From: Ceratotherium simum simum
Lineage: Eukaryota > Chordata > Mammalia > Perissodactyla > Rhinocerotidae
Reading direction: 5' to 3'
Assembly (NCBI RefSeq): GCF_000283155.1
Contig: NW_004454181.1
Coordinates: 18,256,825-18,320,824, forward strand
Length of the DNA stretch: 64,000 nucleotides
The notes beneath the pieces were generated by a model. That model saw only the letters and a program-made list of their open reading frames with translations. It was not told the origin of the DNA and made no database searches. The position numbers and the translations under genes were made by a program. Below, piece by piece: positions 35,184 to 47,197 of this stretch (positions are counted from its first letter, which is position 1; each line of letters begins with the position of its first letter).

Positions 35184-38100
35184 TATATAGCAAACAGAAC
35201 TAAGTAATCACCAAGAAAGCAGTCACTGAGGCCACCTATCAGGCAGGTTCACAGCACAAGTTAACAGATAGATGTTAAAATCCAGCTCTGCCCCTGGCTA
35301 ACTAGGTAGTCCTTGAAAAATTAATTTGCGTCTCTGAGCCTTATTTTATCATCTCTAAAGTAGAGATAACACCACTTACTCCCCAGGAGGCTTAGCATAT
35401 GTATCACATAAACACTTGGTAAGTGGTAACTACTGTTGGTTATTGTTAATTTATTACTAACCCTGGCAAAAGGAAGAGGGCCTGTTTCTCTTGTTCCAAC
35501 ATATTCTCTGTTGTTTGTTGTAAACATAGTGTAATTTATTTCCCCAGTAAACACACTTAAATGTATAGAGGGGACTGACGAATTTTGCCCACTTGGATAT
35601 GAAGATTAACTACATATAGTATAGCAGTCTCTACTGTAGAGATTTAGCTGTCTATGTAGCAATATAAATGTCCTTTGTTGAACTAGCAACTTGTGGGAAC
35701 TCTGAAAAAAATTGATTTTTAAAAAACATTTCTGATTTTGAAAGTTAACACATATTCAGAAAAAAATTTAGAAAATTATAAAGAAGAAAATAAATATCCC
35801 CTATGTTAACTGTTAACATTTTGAAGTAGGCCTTCCTGGGTCCCACTTCACTCCCCACATGTATCTATATATGCACGTGATTATAATACAACATGTTTTT
35901 TAAATGGATGCATCTTTACATACTCATTTATCACCTACTTTTTTAATTAAACAATAAATAATGCAATGAGGACTTGTTCACATCATATTTAATGCATCAT
36001 GGTTCAAAAATCAAAACAATTTAAGAAGATGTGTGGTGAAAAGTCTCCTGCCCCTGCTTCCATCTGCCCTATCTCTAAACCTCACCATCCCGTAACCTTT
36101 TTTATTTTTCTTGTAGATCCTTTCAGAGTTTCTTGTGTAAATACAAACAAATATAAATATATAATCTTATTCCCATCTTTCCCTCGTTTTTTTAACAAAA
36201 AAAGGTAGCAAATTATATGTATTTTTCTGCACCTTGGATAGAATTACTTTTTTTTTTTCTTCCCCCCAAAGCCTCAGTAGATAGTTGTATGTCATAGCTG
36301 CACGTTCTTCTAGTTGCTGTATGTGGGACGCGGCCTCAGCATGGCCGGAGAAGCGGTGCGTCGGTGCACGCCTGGGATCCGAACCCGGGCCGCTAGCAGC
36401 GGAGCACGCACACTTAACCGCTCAGCCATGGCGCCGGCCCTGGATAGAATTACTTTTAGTGGTTATTCAGTGTTCATTGAGTGCAGTAATTTATATAACC
36501 AATCATCTATTGTTAATTTGATTTTTTTCCCAATTTTTTTATATTATACACAGCACTGTAAATTCTTGCACATACATTCTTGCACATACTTTATATAATT
36601 GACATACTGTTTCCTTAGGATAAATTCCTAAAAGTGTAATTGTTAATGCAGTGAATGTGTATATGTAAAGTTTTGATGACATATCACTTAGCTGCTATTC
36701 AGAAAGGTTATACAAATTTATGCACCCCCCCAACATATATATTTTTTTCACAGACATGCATTTCCACATCCCCCCACTAATACTGTAAGGTATTCTTTTT
36801 AACCTTTGAAGTCTTTTTAAAGGGACATGATGTACTGACCACTTTGCTGTAAGCATTTTGTGGAGTTAGAGAATATCCTGACCAATTGCTAATGAAGAAA
36901 GAGTGGCTTTGTGACAAGGATTTCAGAGTCTCCTTAAATCACAATATGGTGTCACCTGAGTAGATTTCTTCATCGCCCAAATTGTACAAAGGCTGTTTTG
37001 GCTCTAAAGATACTTATTATATGATCCTAGTAACTTTTTTCTTTTTGGCCTTGATAGAAAACTAGTGAAGTCTAATGAAAAGGGTATGTCTGAAGATGAA
37101 CACATGTGAAATGAATATTTGTTGGGTACATTGGTCAGCTTCATCTTCCTGTTACCTTTGTGTGATTATAATCCTATATCAGTGCAAGTTCTCTAGAAAT
37201 TTTCTGGCTTTGTAGACAGTCTAGTAAAATTAACTATTCACAATGGCATACTTGTATTCAGAACTTATGTGCTCATTACAAGTGAGAAATATGAGAATTT
37301 GTTCAGTTAGATGGAACTTATATTATCTTAACCATGTTTTTAAAGTGTTAAATAATCAGTTGATTTGGTGAAATAAAATTACAAATTCTTTTCCTTATTT
37401 CATGATGCAGAATTCTCCAAAACACCAGTGGGGAGAAGAGGAACCAAATTCTCAGACGGTAATAAATATTTGCCCTATCTGGGCATACATTAAATTTTTA
37501 AATTTCTTATAGCTAATATAATAATATATAATTAATAATAGTAGCTTTAAAGAACACACGTGAACACGGGTTTGGTTAAAGGGCAAGGAAAGGAAAACAA
37601 GTACTAGATGCTGTTCTTTTTTCCTTACAATTTTTTTCCCTCTCTCCTCCCTCTTTCAGGAAAAAGATCATAATAGTGAAGATGAGGATGAAGATAAATA
37701 TGCAGATGATATTGACATGCCTGGACAGAACTTTGACTCTAAGAGACGAATTACTGTCCGGAATCTCAGGATTCGAGAAGATATTGCAAAAGTAAGCCTT
37801 GTGAACTTGACATACATATTTGAAAAATATTTGTCTTCCCACCCTAAATTCTGTCTACTCGTTTGGTATCTGGGCAGTAAATGGGTAGTATAGTCAATCA
37901 TTCCAAGATTAAGTACCATTCTGTTTTTTTCTCTTCATCTGTAACCGACAAGTGCACGTTTGCACTTAATTGATCATGATCAACTCCTCCTACACTTTGC
38001 TCAAGTATCTTTTGATGAAAGTAAAAATTCATGCAGTCTTATAACATTTTTTCCCTTCTAGTATTTGCGGAATTTAGATCCAAATTCTGCTTACTATGAT

Positions 38101-41100
38101 CCCAAAACTAGAGCAATGAGAGAGAATCCCTATGCCAATGCAGGAAAGAATCCAGATGAGTAAGTATCAAGTTAAATGTGTAGATTTCAAGATGGGGGAG
38201 AGGGGTTTGTAATCATAAAACTGAATCTGAATTAAAATGAGCATCATCTATGGTTGGGTTAGAAAAGAATTAACTTTCCTTAAAGAAATCAATCTCTGAA
38301 ACAATTTTTTTTTAATTTGTATTTACAGAGTGAGCTATGCAGGAGATAACTTTGTTAGATACACAGGCGATACCATTTCAATGGCTCAGACACAGTGTAA
38401 GTGTTTGCTCTATGTCAAGGTATTTTATACCAGCTCATAAGAAATTTGGGGGCTTGTTTTCGGGACGCATGCAATAAATGTAGCTGACAGCTCATTAAGA
38501 TGTTTTTAATTACTCTAGTGTTTGCTTGGGAAGCCTATGACAAGGGATCTGAAGTGCATCTGCAAGCTGATCCTACAAAACTTGAGCTGTTGTATAAGTC
38601 CTTCAAAGTCAAAAAAGAAGACTTCAAAGAACAGCAGAAGGAAAGCATCCTGGAAAAGGTAGTTTTGACCCTAATGCTAAAGAACATTCCTTAAAGAGAA
38701 ATTACCAGTTAATAAGCATTCAGTTTACATTTGGAATACAATATACAGTCCCTTTTAATCCATCAGGAATATTGCATTCCTTCCGTTGGCTTAATCAGTT
38801 GGTATACAGTATCAGTATAGCTGTATCAGTGAGCTTTTGCAGCAAAACAAACCACCTTAAAACTTAGTAGTTTAAAATAAACATGTTTTATTTCTCACCA
38901 TTTTATATGTCGGCTGGGTCTCCTGGTCTGAGCCTGCCCATCTGAGGCTGGATGATCTAGGATGGCCTCACTGTGGTATCTGTCAGTTAGCAGCCCTTCT
39001 CTGGAACAGCTCATCTCTGCCCCACATGGGCTCTCATCCTCTGGTAGTCTAGCCCAGCTTCTTTACATGGCATTCTCAGGAAACCAGAGACTAACAACAA
39101 AAAGTATGCTCCAGTGCACAAGTGCTTTTAGGCCTTGGTTTGCATCATATTTGCCGATTTACCATAGGCCAGAACAAGTAACATGGCCAGGCTCAGATTC
39201 AAAGGATGGAGAAGCAGACTCTGTCTCTTGAGGGGAGGAGCAGCAAAGTCATGTAGCAAATGAGCATGCATACAAGGATAAGAGGAATTTATGGCCAGTT
39301 TGTAATCTACCACACTAAACAGATGAATAGCAACTGAGACATCTTTTATTTGCCTGTGAAAATTTGGTGACATTTTTTTTTCACTGTGTTTTATATAACA
39401 AAGCCCATAAAGAATATTCCTTTAATCATTCTGATTGGAAATAAACCCTTCGGTAGAGATTTGAATGCAAATCTTTGTAAAATGTATTTAATCATGTTGA
39501 ATATTCTTTTAGTATGGTGGCCAAGAACACTTGGATGCCCCTCCAGCTGAATTGCTGTTAGCTCAGACCGAAGACTATGTGGAGTACTCAAGACATGGGA
39601 CAGTCATCAAGGGACAGGAGCGGGCTGTCGCCTGCTCTAAGTATGAGGAGGATGTGAAGATCCACAATCACACAGTATGTGTTGAACCAGAACCATTTTG
39701 CTCTAGATTGTATTTTTCTGTTACAACTTCATTAGCAAATCATTATTGAACTTTTTTGTTTTGTTTTGTTATACATTTTAACTTTATGAAATTGTGTAAA
39801 AAATAGAAAAAATGTGAAACAATACTAGTATGTTCACCCATATACCCACCACCTAGATTCAAAAATTTTTTACATATTGACATATATGCTTTGTCTAGGT
39901 CTGTATATGTGTGTGTATGTGTGCTGATATATATATATTTTATATATTATATATTTTTTGACTGAAACATTTGAAAATTACAGATATCGTGACATTTCAC
40001 CCATAAACACCGTCTCATGTATCTCCTAAAATTAAGGATGTTCTCCTTTATAACTACAGTACCATTATCACACTTCAGAAAATTGACATTAACTCCTTAA
40101 TCTCTAGTCCGTAATCACATTTTCCAAAAAATACGCAAAAATGTCTTTAACTAGCTGTTTGGTTTTGGTTAGTTTTTGTTTTTGTTTTTGGTCAGAATCC
40201 AGTTGAAGTTTATTTTGATTGTTATTGGTTGTTATATCTCTTTTTTTCTAGAGTGTGTCTCTCCTTTTTCATGACAGTGACTATTTAACAGATCAGGCCA
40301 GTTATCTTGTAAACTGTCTCATATTCTGTATTTGACTGGTTCCTAGTGATATCGTATAACTTATTCCTCTGTCCCTTGTATTTCCTATAAACAGGAATTC
40401 AGATCTAAAGGCTTGATTGAATATAAGTTAAATATTTTGACAAGAACACTTCACAGGTGATGCATTATACTTCATATTGCATCACCTCAAAAAGCATATA
40501 ATGTCACCTGCTGTACTCTGATGCCCCCAGACAATTGTCTCTCCAAGTCAGGGATCAAAAACCTAACTACCTGTAGGAGCTAGGCCACTAATCGTATATG
40601 AATGAAGTGAGCCGGGCAAATTGTATCGACTAATGAAGACAAACCCTGTCTAATAGGGGCATCCACTCGTCAGCAACAGCCAATTTTTTTTTTTTTTGTT
40701 TGTTTATTTTAATTTTTTCCCCCCAAACTCCCAGTGGATAGTTGTGTGTCGTAGCTGCACATCCTTCTAGTTGCTGTATGTGGGACTCGGCCTCAGGATG
40801 AACGGAGAAGTGGTGCCTCGATGCGCACCCGGGATCCGAGCCCGGGCCACTAGCATCGCAGCGCGCACACTTAACCACCAAGCCACAGGGCTGGCCCATC
40901 AACAGCCAATTATTGACAAGTGGGAATGTGGACCCAGAATTTCTGAGTCCTTCTAAATCTTTCAAGAGAAATCAGATATCCTAAATATTTCTTAAAGACC
41001 ATTATAACTGTAATGCCTGCTTCTCACACTTGAGGTCAGGCCACCCTCTAGGTAGCCCTAGAATCCTCATAATTTTCCTCCCAAATCACCTTTAAAAGGG

Positions 41101-42855
41101 CTGTATTATTTTATACTCTTAACAGTATATGAGAGTCCCTAGTTTCAAGTTCCTTTTTAAGTAACCTCTGTCTCTCTCTGCAGCATATCTGGGGATCTTA
41201 CTGGAAAGAAGGCCGATGGGGATACAAATGCTGTCACTCTTTTTTCAAGTATTCCTATTGTACTGGAGAAGCTGGGAAGGAGATTGCTGTAAGTAATTGT
41301 CCTCTAGTTCTTACTGATGTAAAACAGCCAAAGCTCTTAAGTCAAAGTCTGGATGAAACATATCTTCTCATGTTTCAAGTTTTAATTTTTTCTTAGATGA
41401 TTGGTAACTCATCTAAGAAAAGAAACTCATCTAAGAAAATTTGACTTGACTATGATACTCAAGTCAAATTACATTTATTTTCCCACAGAATTCAGAGGAA
41501 TGTATTATAAATGATATCACTGGAGAAGAATCGGTGAAAAAACCTCAGACCCTCATGGAGGTAAGTCTATAATCATTTGTCCTAAATTTTTAAGTCCTGG
41601 AGGGAGGACTTTAAAACTTGCACTAGCGCTTTGTTTTTGCATTAATAACACTATATTTGAATCCTCCCTGTCAGATTCATCAGGAAAAACTAAAAGAGGA
41701 GAAAAAGAAGAAAAAGAAGAAGAAGAAGCATCGAAAGAGCAGTTCAGATAGTGATGATGAAGAAAACAAACATGAAAAGTTAAAAAAGGTACTTTGTGAA
41801 GTCTAAATAAATAGTAAAAGTGGCAACACTATTCTTTTTTTTTTTTAATTTATTTATTTTTCCCCTAAAGCCCCAAGCGATAGTTGTAAGTCATAGTTGC
41901 ACATTCTTCTAGTTGTTGTATGTGGGACGCGGCCTCAGCATGGCCGGAGAAGCAGTGCGTCTGTGTGCGCCCGGGATCCGAACCCGGGCAACCTGCATCG
42001 CAGCGCACGCACTTAACCGCTAAGCCACGGGGCCGGCCCGGCAACACTATTCTTTATTTGTAGGGACCTTAGGAAATTATCTAGTTCTGTCTCCAAGCTC
42101 ATTTTAAAAATGAGGAAACGAGCTTGAGTCTGGGTGATTTGCTCAGGTCACATTGTATCCATCTGGTCTAGAATGCAAATGGAGATTTTGTGTGTCTTGG
42201 TATTGCCTGCTTCGTGGATTATTTGTTAAATATCACTAATGCACAGAAGAATTGTGCTTGTGAAAGCTGTTATTTTAGAGTTATTGACATGTTGCCCAGG
42301 AAGAATTGCCTTTTAAGTCTATAATTTGTAAGTTTCAACAAGTCCTTGGGGAAAAATCAGAATTGCAGTCTCCACCAGAATTATCAGTTGCTGGCTTCTG
42401 TCAGTAAAATGGACCTCATTCAATTTTTGTTATTAAATAAAATTTCTTTCACATTGGAAATGTCATAGAATGTTTTGTACTCTATGAAAATATATGAGCC
42501 AAATAGTGAGTAGTTGTAGCTTGACAGTGGAAGGGCTAACTCCCAACTGTCTCAGGCAATCTAGCTTTTTGATGCAGCAATTTGTATTCAGTGAGGTCTT
42601 TTGGTACTCTGCCACATTTGAACAAAAGAGATCTGATGTAGAGCCATGGTACTTATGTTTTTCCTCTCACTGTAGGCACTGAATGCAGAGGAGGCCCGCC
42701 TTCTTCATGTCAAGGAGATCATGCAGATTGATGAGAGGAAGCGGCCCTACAATAGCATATATGAAACTCGGGAACCCACGGAAGAGGAAATGGAGGCCTA
42801 TAGAATGAAACGTCAGAGGCCAGATGACCCCATGGCCTCCTTCCTTGGACAGTAG
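31217..42855 (+). CDS. SLU7: SLU7, second-step pre-mRNA splicing factor (15 coding exons, 585 aa)
   Basis: SLU7 acts in the nucleus at the second step of splicing and helps choose the 3' splice site. Coding exons: 31217-31386, 32031-32184, 32531-32611, 32904-33068, 34210-34278, 37411-37458, 37660-37791, 38062-38159, 38329-38396, 38519-38658, 39513-39674, 41184-41288, 41489-41560, 41675-41788, 42676-42855. All junctions are GT-AG with matching phases, and the sum is 1,758 nt, ending in TAG. The ATG has A at -3. A CCHC zinc knuckle lies in exon 4 (C120, C123, H128, C133). An acidic, serine-poor tract starts near residue 230. A run of nine lysines at 498-506 followed by [11 protein letters not shown] is a nuclear-localisation-like tail. 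The chain ends [10 protein letters not shown]. From memory the human protein has 586 residues, so the gene looks intact. Three EREs and several old repeats sit in introns. Confidence 0.97.
33348..33592 (-). mobile_element. ERE SINE in SLU7 intron 5
   Basis: Reverse-oriented copy of the short-middle subfamily, with duplication AGCTTTTGGC on both sides. Confidence 0.93.
35130..35184. repeat. (TA)n microsatellite in SLU7 intron 6
   Basis: About 25 uninterrupted TA units between AGTGTATA and ACTATATAG. It is likely to vary in length between individuals. Confidence 0.95.
35215..35440 (+). mobile_element. MIR SINE in SLU7 intron 6
   Basis: CCAGCTCTGCCCCTGGCTAA, CTCTGAGCCTTATTTTATC and AACACTTGGTAAGTGG follow the forward MIR order. 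Confidence 0.7.
36252..36440 (-). mobile_element. ERE SINE in SLU7 intron 6
   Basis: Lacks the tail modules; 5' part plus A-tail only. A 17-base duplication TGGATAGAATTACTTTT flanks it. Confidence 0.95.
38800..39310 (+). repeat. Old interspersed repeat in SLU7 intron 11, family not named
   Basis: Contains AAACAAACCACCTTAAAACT and TAGTAGTTTAAAATAAACA at its start and TAATCTACCACACTAA at its end, a layout common in mammalian genomes. The chance ORF at 38962-39231 lies in it. Confidence 0.5.
39790..40530 (+). repeat. Old interspersed repeat in SLU7 intron 12, family not named
   Basis: Contains ATGTTCACCCATATACCCAC, GTGACATTTCACCCATAAAC, CCCTTGTATTTCCTATAAAC and TTGCATCACCTCAAAAAGCA. Other pieces of the same family lie at 46845-47162 (immediately before the SLU7 exon 4 copy), 56185-56300 and 63880-64000. 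Confidence 0.55.
40686..40896 (-). mobile_element. ERE SINE in SLU7 intron 12
   Basis: Reverse-oriented, without tail modules. The flanking duplication is CAGCAACAGCCAATT / CATCAACAGCCAATT. Confidence 0.93.
41354..41470 (+). other. Three consecutive hairpins in SLU7 intron 13
   Basis: Within the 200-nt intron 41289-41488, arms pair perfectly at 41354-41361/41370-41377 (TGAAACAT), at 41388-41400/41409-41421 (TTTTCTTAGATGA) and at 41438-41449/41459-41470 (AATTTGACTTGA). A second copy of the right arm of the middle hairpin follows at 41427-41439. The last hairpin ends 18 nt before exon 14. Confidence 0.75.
41838..42039 (-). mobile_element. ERE SINE in SLU7 intron 15
   Basis: Reverse-oriented and near consensus (GGATCCGAACCCGGGC). 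Sixteen-base duplication GGCAACACTATTCTTT on both sides; it starts about 50 bases after exon 15. Confidence 0.95.
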
Positions 42856-42970
42856 TAACTAGTCATAGACAGTCACCCAAGATAGACACTGCTGATAGAT
42901 TCTTTTAGCTTCTTGCCAGTGATTATGGATGGGAAAATCTCTGTCTACTCTTCTTGCTGCCTGACTGTAT

Positions 42971-42976
42971 AATAAA
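42971..42976 (+). terminator. SLU7: SLU7 proximal polyadenylation signal
   Basis: Canonical AATAAA 116 bases after the SLU7 stop codon. Confidence 0.7.
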
Positions 42977-43724
42977 GCTTCCAGAAGTCTCATAGTAAAT
43001 TAATTCCTTTCCACACAAAAGAAACAAAGAAGAAAAACAGTTATATTAATGCAGATTAAGATTTCATTTCCAATTTTATATTAGTTGTGTGGAAAGAGAC
43101 CTTGTCTCTCTACCTATCAAGAATATCTTCCACTCAACATTTATGTCTCAAACTTTACTTCCTCAATTTTTATGGCGCTTTATCTAGTGTTAGCACACAT
43201 CTTGAAGACAGATTAATTACTCTTTCTTAAAACCAGGGCTTCATTTTTTTTTAATTGCTAGTAACTATAATTGTAGTTATTTGATAGTCATTTGTTTTTG
43301 CCTTCTAAGGGTTTCCTGGTCTGAAGCAAAAAAAATTATTCTATCTTGGGGTTTGGGTTGCTGAAAGGAAATCTGTAGAACATGTGAATAACTTTATCCC
43401 CAATGTCAATCTGTGTAGTAATAATTCTGTTTTCTACTTGGTTATAAAATTTTGATTTTTTTAAATATTTCCCCATACCTTACACCCAGAACTAAATCTG
43501 TTAGCCTTGGAATGGAAAAATAACTATTTTGTCTTCCTTGAGTCAGTGTTGATTGATCAGTACTCGGTGTTTTACCATTCTGGGCATGAGTCTTTAGATA
43601 CAGAAATCCTTTCCTTTATCACAGAGGATATAGTTTGTGATACTGTTTGTTGTTTTGATTGTGATTGCCTTTATGTAACAATCAGGAATATTGGATTTTA
43701 TAAGATTGTAGAATATCCATTGCA

Positions 43725-43940
43725 GGGCCGGCTCCGTGGCTTAGCGGTTAAGTGCGCACGCTCTGATGCTGGCGGCCCGGGTTCGGATCCCGGGCGCGCC
43801 CCGAGGCACCACTTCTCCGTCCAACGCGAGGCCGAGTCCCACGTACAGCAACTAGAAGGATGTGAACCTATGACATGCAACTATCTACTGGGGCTTTGGG
43901 GGGAAAAAATGAATAAAATAAAATCTTTAAAAAAAAAAAA
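43725..43940 (+). mobile_element. ERE SINE just downstream of SLU7, possibly in its 3' UTR
   Basis: Forward copy, near consensus, with duplication GAATATCCATTGCA at 43711-43724 and 43941-43954. It accounts for the long chance ORF 43507-43959. Confidence 0.95.
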
Positions 43941-44459
43941 GAATATCCATTGCACCTAATCTTTATAGCCAGCAGGTGTCACTTTGTAAAATTTGCAAAA
44001 AGACCTCAAATGGAAGGTTTCTTTGAAGAATTATAAGGATAGCTTATAGGGATATTAGTAACTGAGATTGCCATGATCTTCAGGCCTCTTCTAAGAACAT
44101 TGTGAAGATAACACTGACAGTGAGAGTGGGATCAGTGAAACCTGTACATCGTACATTGACTTTCAACAGCTCACTGGCTTTTCTAAGCTACCAAAACCCA
44201 CTAGGATACTGCCTTAAGTTAGCATCTCAGAAATAGTGCTCGTGGGAGAGTAAATGAGTCAAATTGTGAAGTATTATAGATATACATGGTATCTAGATTC
44301 AGACTACTATGAAATTAAAACAGCCATGGAAATAGGTCTAATTCTTACCTACTTTAAGAATGTCACAAATTTATGTTTTCAGATTCCTACCATAACATAG
44401 GATGGTTCAACATAAAGTCTGACATTGGTGTCTGTTTTGTATTTTATTTATCTTTTGTT

Positions 44460-44465
44460 AATAAA
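44460..44465 (+). terminator. Possible distal SLU7 polyadenylation signal
   Basis: Canonical AATAAA in AT-rich DNA 1.6 kb past the stop, with a TG-rich stretch (TGAGTGGTCTG) shortly after it that could serve as the downstream element. Confidence 0.4.
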
Positions 44466-45789
44466 GACATAATTGAGAATTAACTGTGAGTGGTCTGTAG
44501 CATTATTTCAAATATTTGGCAGAAAAGTAGTTTATAGGACTGGCAGGGAGCCTAGGTTAGCTTCTGTGAGTTTGAACTAGAAAATTTCAGGATTCTTTAA
44601 CTCGAAAAACGTGTCACCTAACCGTTCTGGGCTTCTTTTCTCTCTTTTGTGAAACCTAAGTTACTCTGATTTTAGGAAGAGTTCTATAATGTCTGAAATC
44701 ATGTCTAATTTCTGTTTCATTTTGAAAAAAAGGTAACATCTAGAACATTACTCAAGATTTGAGCTTTGATTTTATTATCTCAATAATAGCTGCCGTTTGA
44801 GTGCTGGAACTATGTGCTGTAATTTTCGTATGTTATCTCCTCAAAAGAGCTTCATGGGGTGAGTAATGGACGATATTCATATTTTACAATAAGCACATGG
44901 GCTTAAGAGTCCAGGTAACTTGTGTTGGGGCCCCGACATAAAGCCAAGTATCTCTGCCTCTAAAGCCTACTCCTTTCTCTGGTATTTAAGGCCCAGGTTT
45001 GTGGACCAGGAAGGCTGGTCTTTTGCCATTTCTTCCATTGACAGAAACCTTAAGCAGACTCTCCATCTTCATCAGGTTCACCCGCAACACCTGAAAATGT
45101 TGCACCTGACCAACGTTCTTGGACACTTGCCCCTCCCCCAGCCTTGTAGGATGCTTCTCACAAGAGTGACTATACAAACATGAATAAAATGTCATTTCAT
45201 TAAGTTTATAAGAATTCTGGAAGAAAATATCCCCAAAATAGGAAAGAGGGCTATATTTGGGTTTGTTTCTTTCAATAATGTTTTCTAGTTTCTACTTTGG
45301 AGTTTTTCTGTAAACGCTCTCTAATATGGATTTATTACTATAAGATCCTGTTGTTAAAAAGAATTTTAAATAAAATTTAAAATCTCTCTAAGATGGATGA
45401 TGATTCTTAGGAAATTCATCCACATGCTGATTCATGGGAAGCGGGGGCAACCTGCATGGGGAAGCGGACGCAAGCTCATCCTCCACCGTTAATATCTTAA
45501 TGGAATGTACAGCTTGTCCCATTTGCCTGAATGTTTAATTTGGGAGTAGAATGAGCTTCCTTCTCTTTTTCCTCATTGATTCCTCATAGAAAATGGTGAT
45601 TATTGGAGCATTATAATCTCCAAGCAAAAAGCCTGACACAAAACTTTATTTCCAGTGCTCTAAATGTTAAAGTGTAGAACTATGTGGACTTCACAATGCC
45701 TTCCATTCCTGAGAGTCTACGACTCATCGTTTCTAGCAGACACAACAAGCAAATAATTCCCAGCTCCGCGTACAAAATCTAAAAAAAAA

Positions 45790-46210
45790 AAATTGGGGAG
45801 AGCCAGCGCGCATGCTCCTTACTCGAGCCAGCCGGGCTTCCAGCCTTTTGTTAATGCGCCTGCGTGCGGGGAGCCACCTCGCCCGGGCTGCGGGCGGGAA
45901 GCCGCCTGGAGAACCCGGATGGAGCCCCGGCGCGGCTTGGGCGGAGGTCGCTGCGGGCGCTACAGTCTTACCGTGCTCCCCACGTTCCTGCTCTGGGGTC
46001 GGACCTGAGGAACCGCTGCCTAGACTTGTTCTGGCGCCTACAGGCTAAGCCCCAACCTGAGCACGGAGCGAACTGGAGCCTGAAACGGGCGCCTAAAAGA
46101 AGCCTGAGCATCCCTTGGGCCTGCGCCCCTGGCTCGGCGACGGGCGGGTGGAGACGGAGCAGAGTCTTCTTTCCTCGCCGCCGGCGCCCTCCTCTCGCCC
46201 CGGCCTCCTG
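45790..46210 (+). promoter_or_regulatory. ZBED8: CpG-rich block, likely ZBED8 promoter and first exon
   Basis: A sharp rise in GC and CpG stands alone between SLU7 and ZBED8. NRF1-like sites occur near 45806 (GCGCGCATGC) and 45857 (GCGCCTGCGTGC). A possible donor, CTG|GTAAAC, follows at 46211. ZBED8 otherwise has no promoter-like DNA close to its ATG, and the human gene is known to span several kb around one coding exon. Overlapping chance ORFs here (for example 45864-46214) are by-products of GC content. Confidence 0.55.
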
Positions 46211-46249
46211 GTAAACGTTCCGTCCTTAATAATCCACCAACAGTCCTAC

Positions 46250-46420
46250 CAGTTACGAGCTGGTGTTCTTTACATGCATGCTCATAATTAAACCTCCCAA
46301 CAACCCTGTCAGGTAGGTACCATTGTCATCCCCAGTTGCCGAATTGATGCTTGGAAAGGTCCCAGCCTCTAAGTGACAAAGCCAGGATCTCAGGCGTTTG
46401 CCTCTGCTGCTACAGTCCCG
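46250..46420 (-). mobile_element. MIR SINE downstream of the ZBED8 CpG block
   Basis: TCCCAACAACCCTGTCAGGT, TACCATTGTCATCCCCAG and CTAAGTGACAAAGCCAGGAT, reversed MIR order. Confidence 0.6.
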
Positions 46421-46979
46421 TCCCTTTTCTCCTGGCTGTTGCTTTTTAACTGTAAAATGTAATGATTAAATCCTCTGCCTCCCCAGACACCGCACCTACC
46501 GTGGGCTGGCATAGGCGGTGGCTAGATGTAAGCTGAATTGCATTTGGTTTGGAGTTTAGGTTTACAACTGCACTTTTGTGTTGTCACTGCTGAAATAGAT
46601 GTTTTAGCATTCTCCAAATATTTCTGTTATGGGAATGTTTACTTTTAACTTTTTTTTTCTCCCAATTGTGATCCTTTTTCATATCTACCCTTATACTTCA
46701 AAAACTTGCAAAAACATTTTACTTTGTTATATGAGATCGTTGTTCTATCAGATCTTTTATTCTGCATCTTAAGATCTCTCTCAACGAACTCAAAAGAATC
46801 ATTCTAAAACCGAATGGTGTCTATCTTAATAAGATAATGCTTTTTATTTTACTGTTTATTATGGAAATTTTTCAGCGTACAGAAAAAAGTGAGAATGGTA
46901 TATGAAATGTGTACCCATCATCCAGCTTCAACAGTGACAAGTCAAGGCCAATCTTATTTCTTCTGTCTCCGCCCCACTT

Positions 46980-46980
<1 letters not shown>

Positions 46981-47020
<40 letters not shown>
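46981..47020. repeat. (TG)n microsatellite
   Basis: Roughly nineteen TG units inside an old repeat upstream of ZBED8. Confidence 0.95.
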
Positions 47021-47022
<2 letters not shown>

Positions 47023-47197
47023 AAGTACAGTATTGCAAAGGAAATCCCAGACATCTTATCATTTCACTTGTAAATAAGTCTGTATCTCTAATAAATGAGA
47101 ACTTTTTTTAACACAGCCATACCATTTTTCACACGTGTTTAGATTAACAATAATTCCTTAATAAGATGATGCTTTTTTTAATGTTTACATATTTTAG

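Larger units (their letters stand above)
42856..44485 (+). other. SLU7: SLU7 3' UTR, two possible ends
   Basis: A first AATAAA lies at 42971-42976, giving a 3' UTR of about 135 bases. A second lies at 44460-44465 and would give about 1.6 kb. A long UTR is plausible, but only transcript data can choose. The long form would contain the ERE at 43725-43940. Confidence 0.5.

Noticed and set aside
37576..37919. Antisense frames over SLU7 exon 8
   Set aside because: Shadows of the acidic coding exon on the other strand, with no independent signals.
43507..43959. 150-codon open frame downstream of SLU7
   Set aside because: Its second half is an ERE read through, and similar peptides recur at other ERE copies (for example 24776-25078 and 36285-36521).
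45864..46214. 116-codon arginine-rich frame in the CpG block
   Set aside because: All three forward frames are open because of CpG content; better explained as promoter and untranslated first exon.
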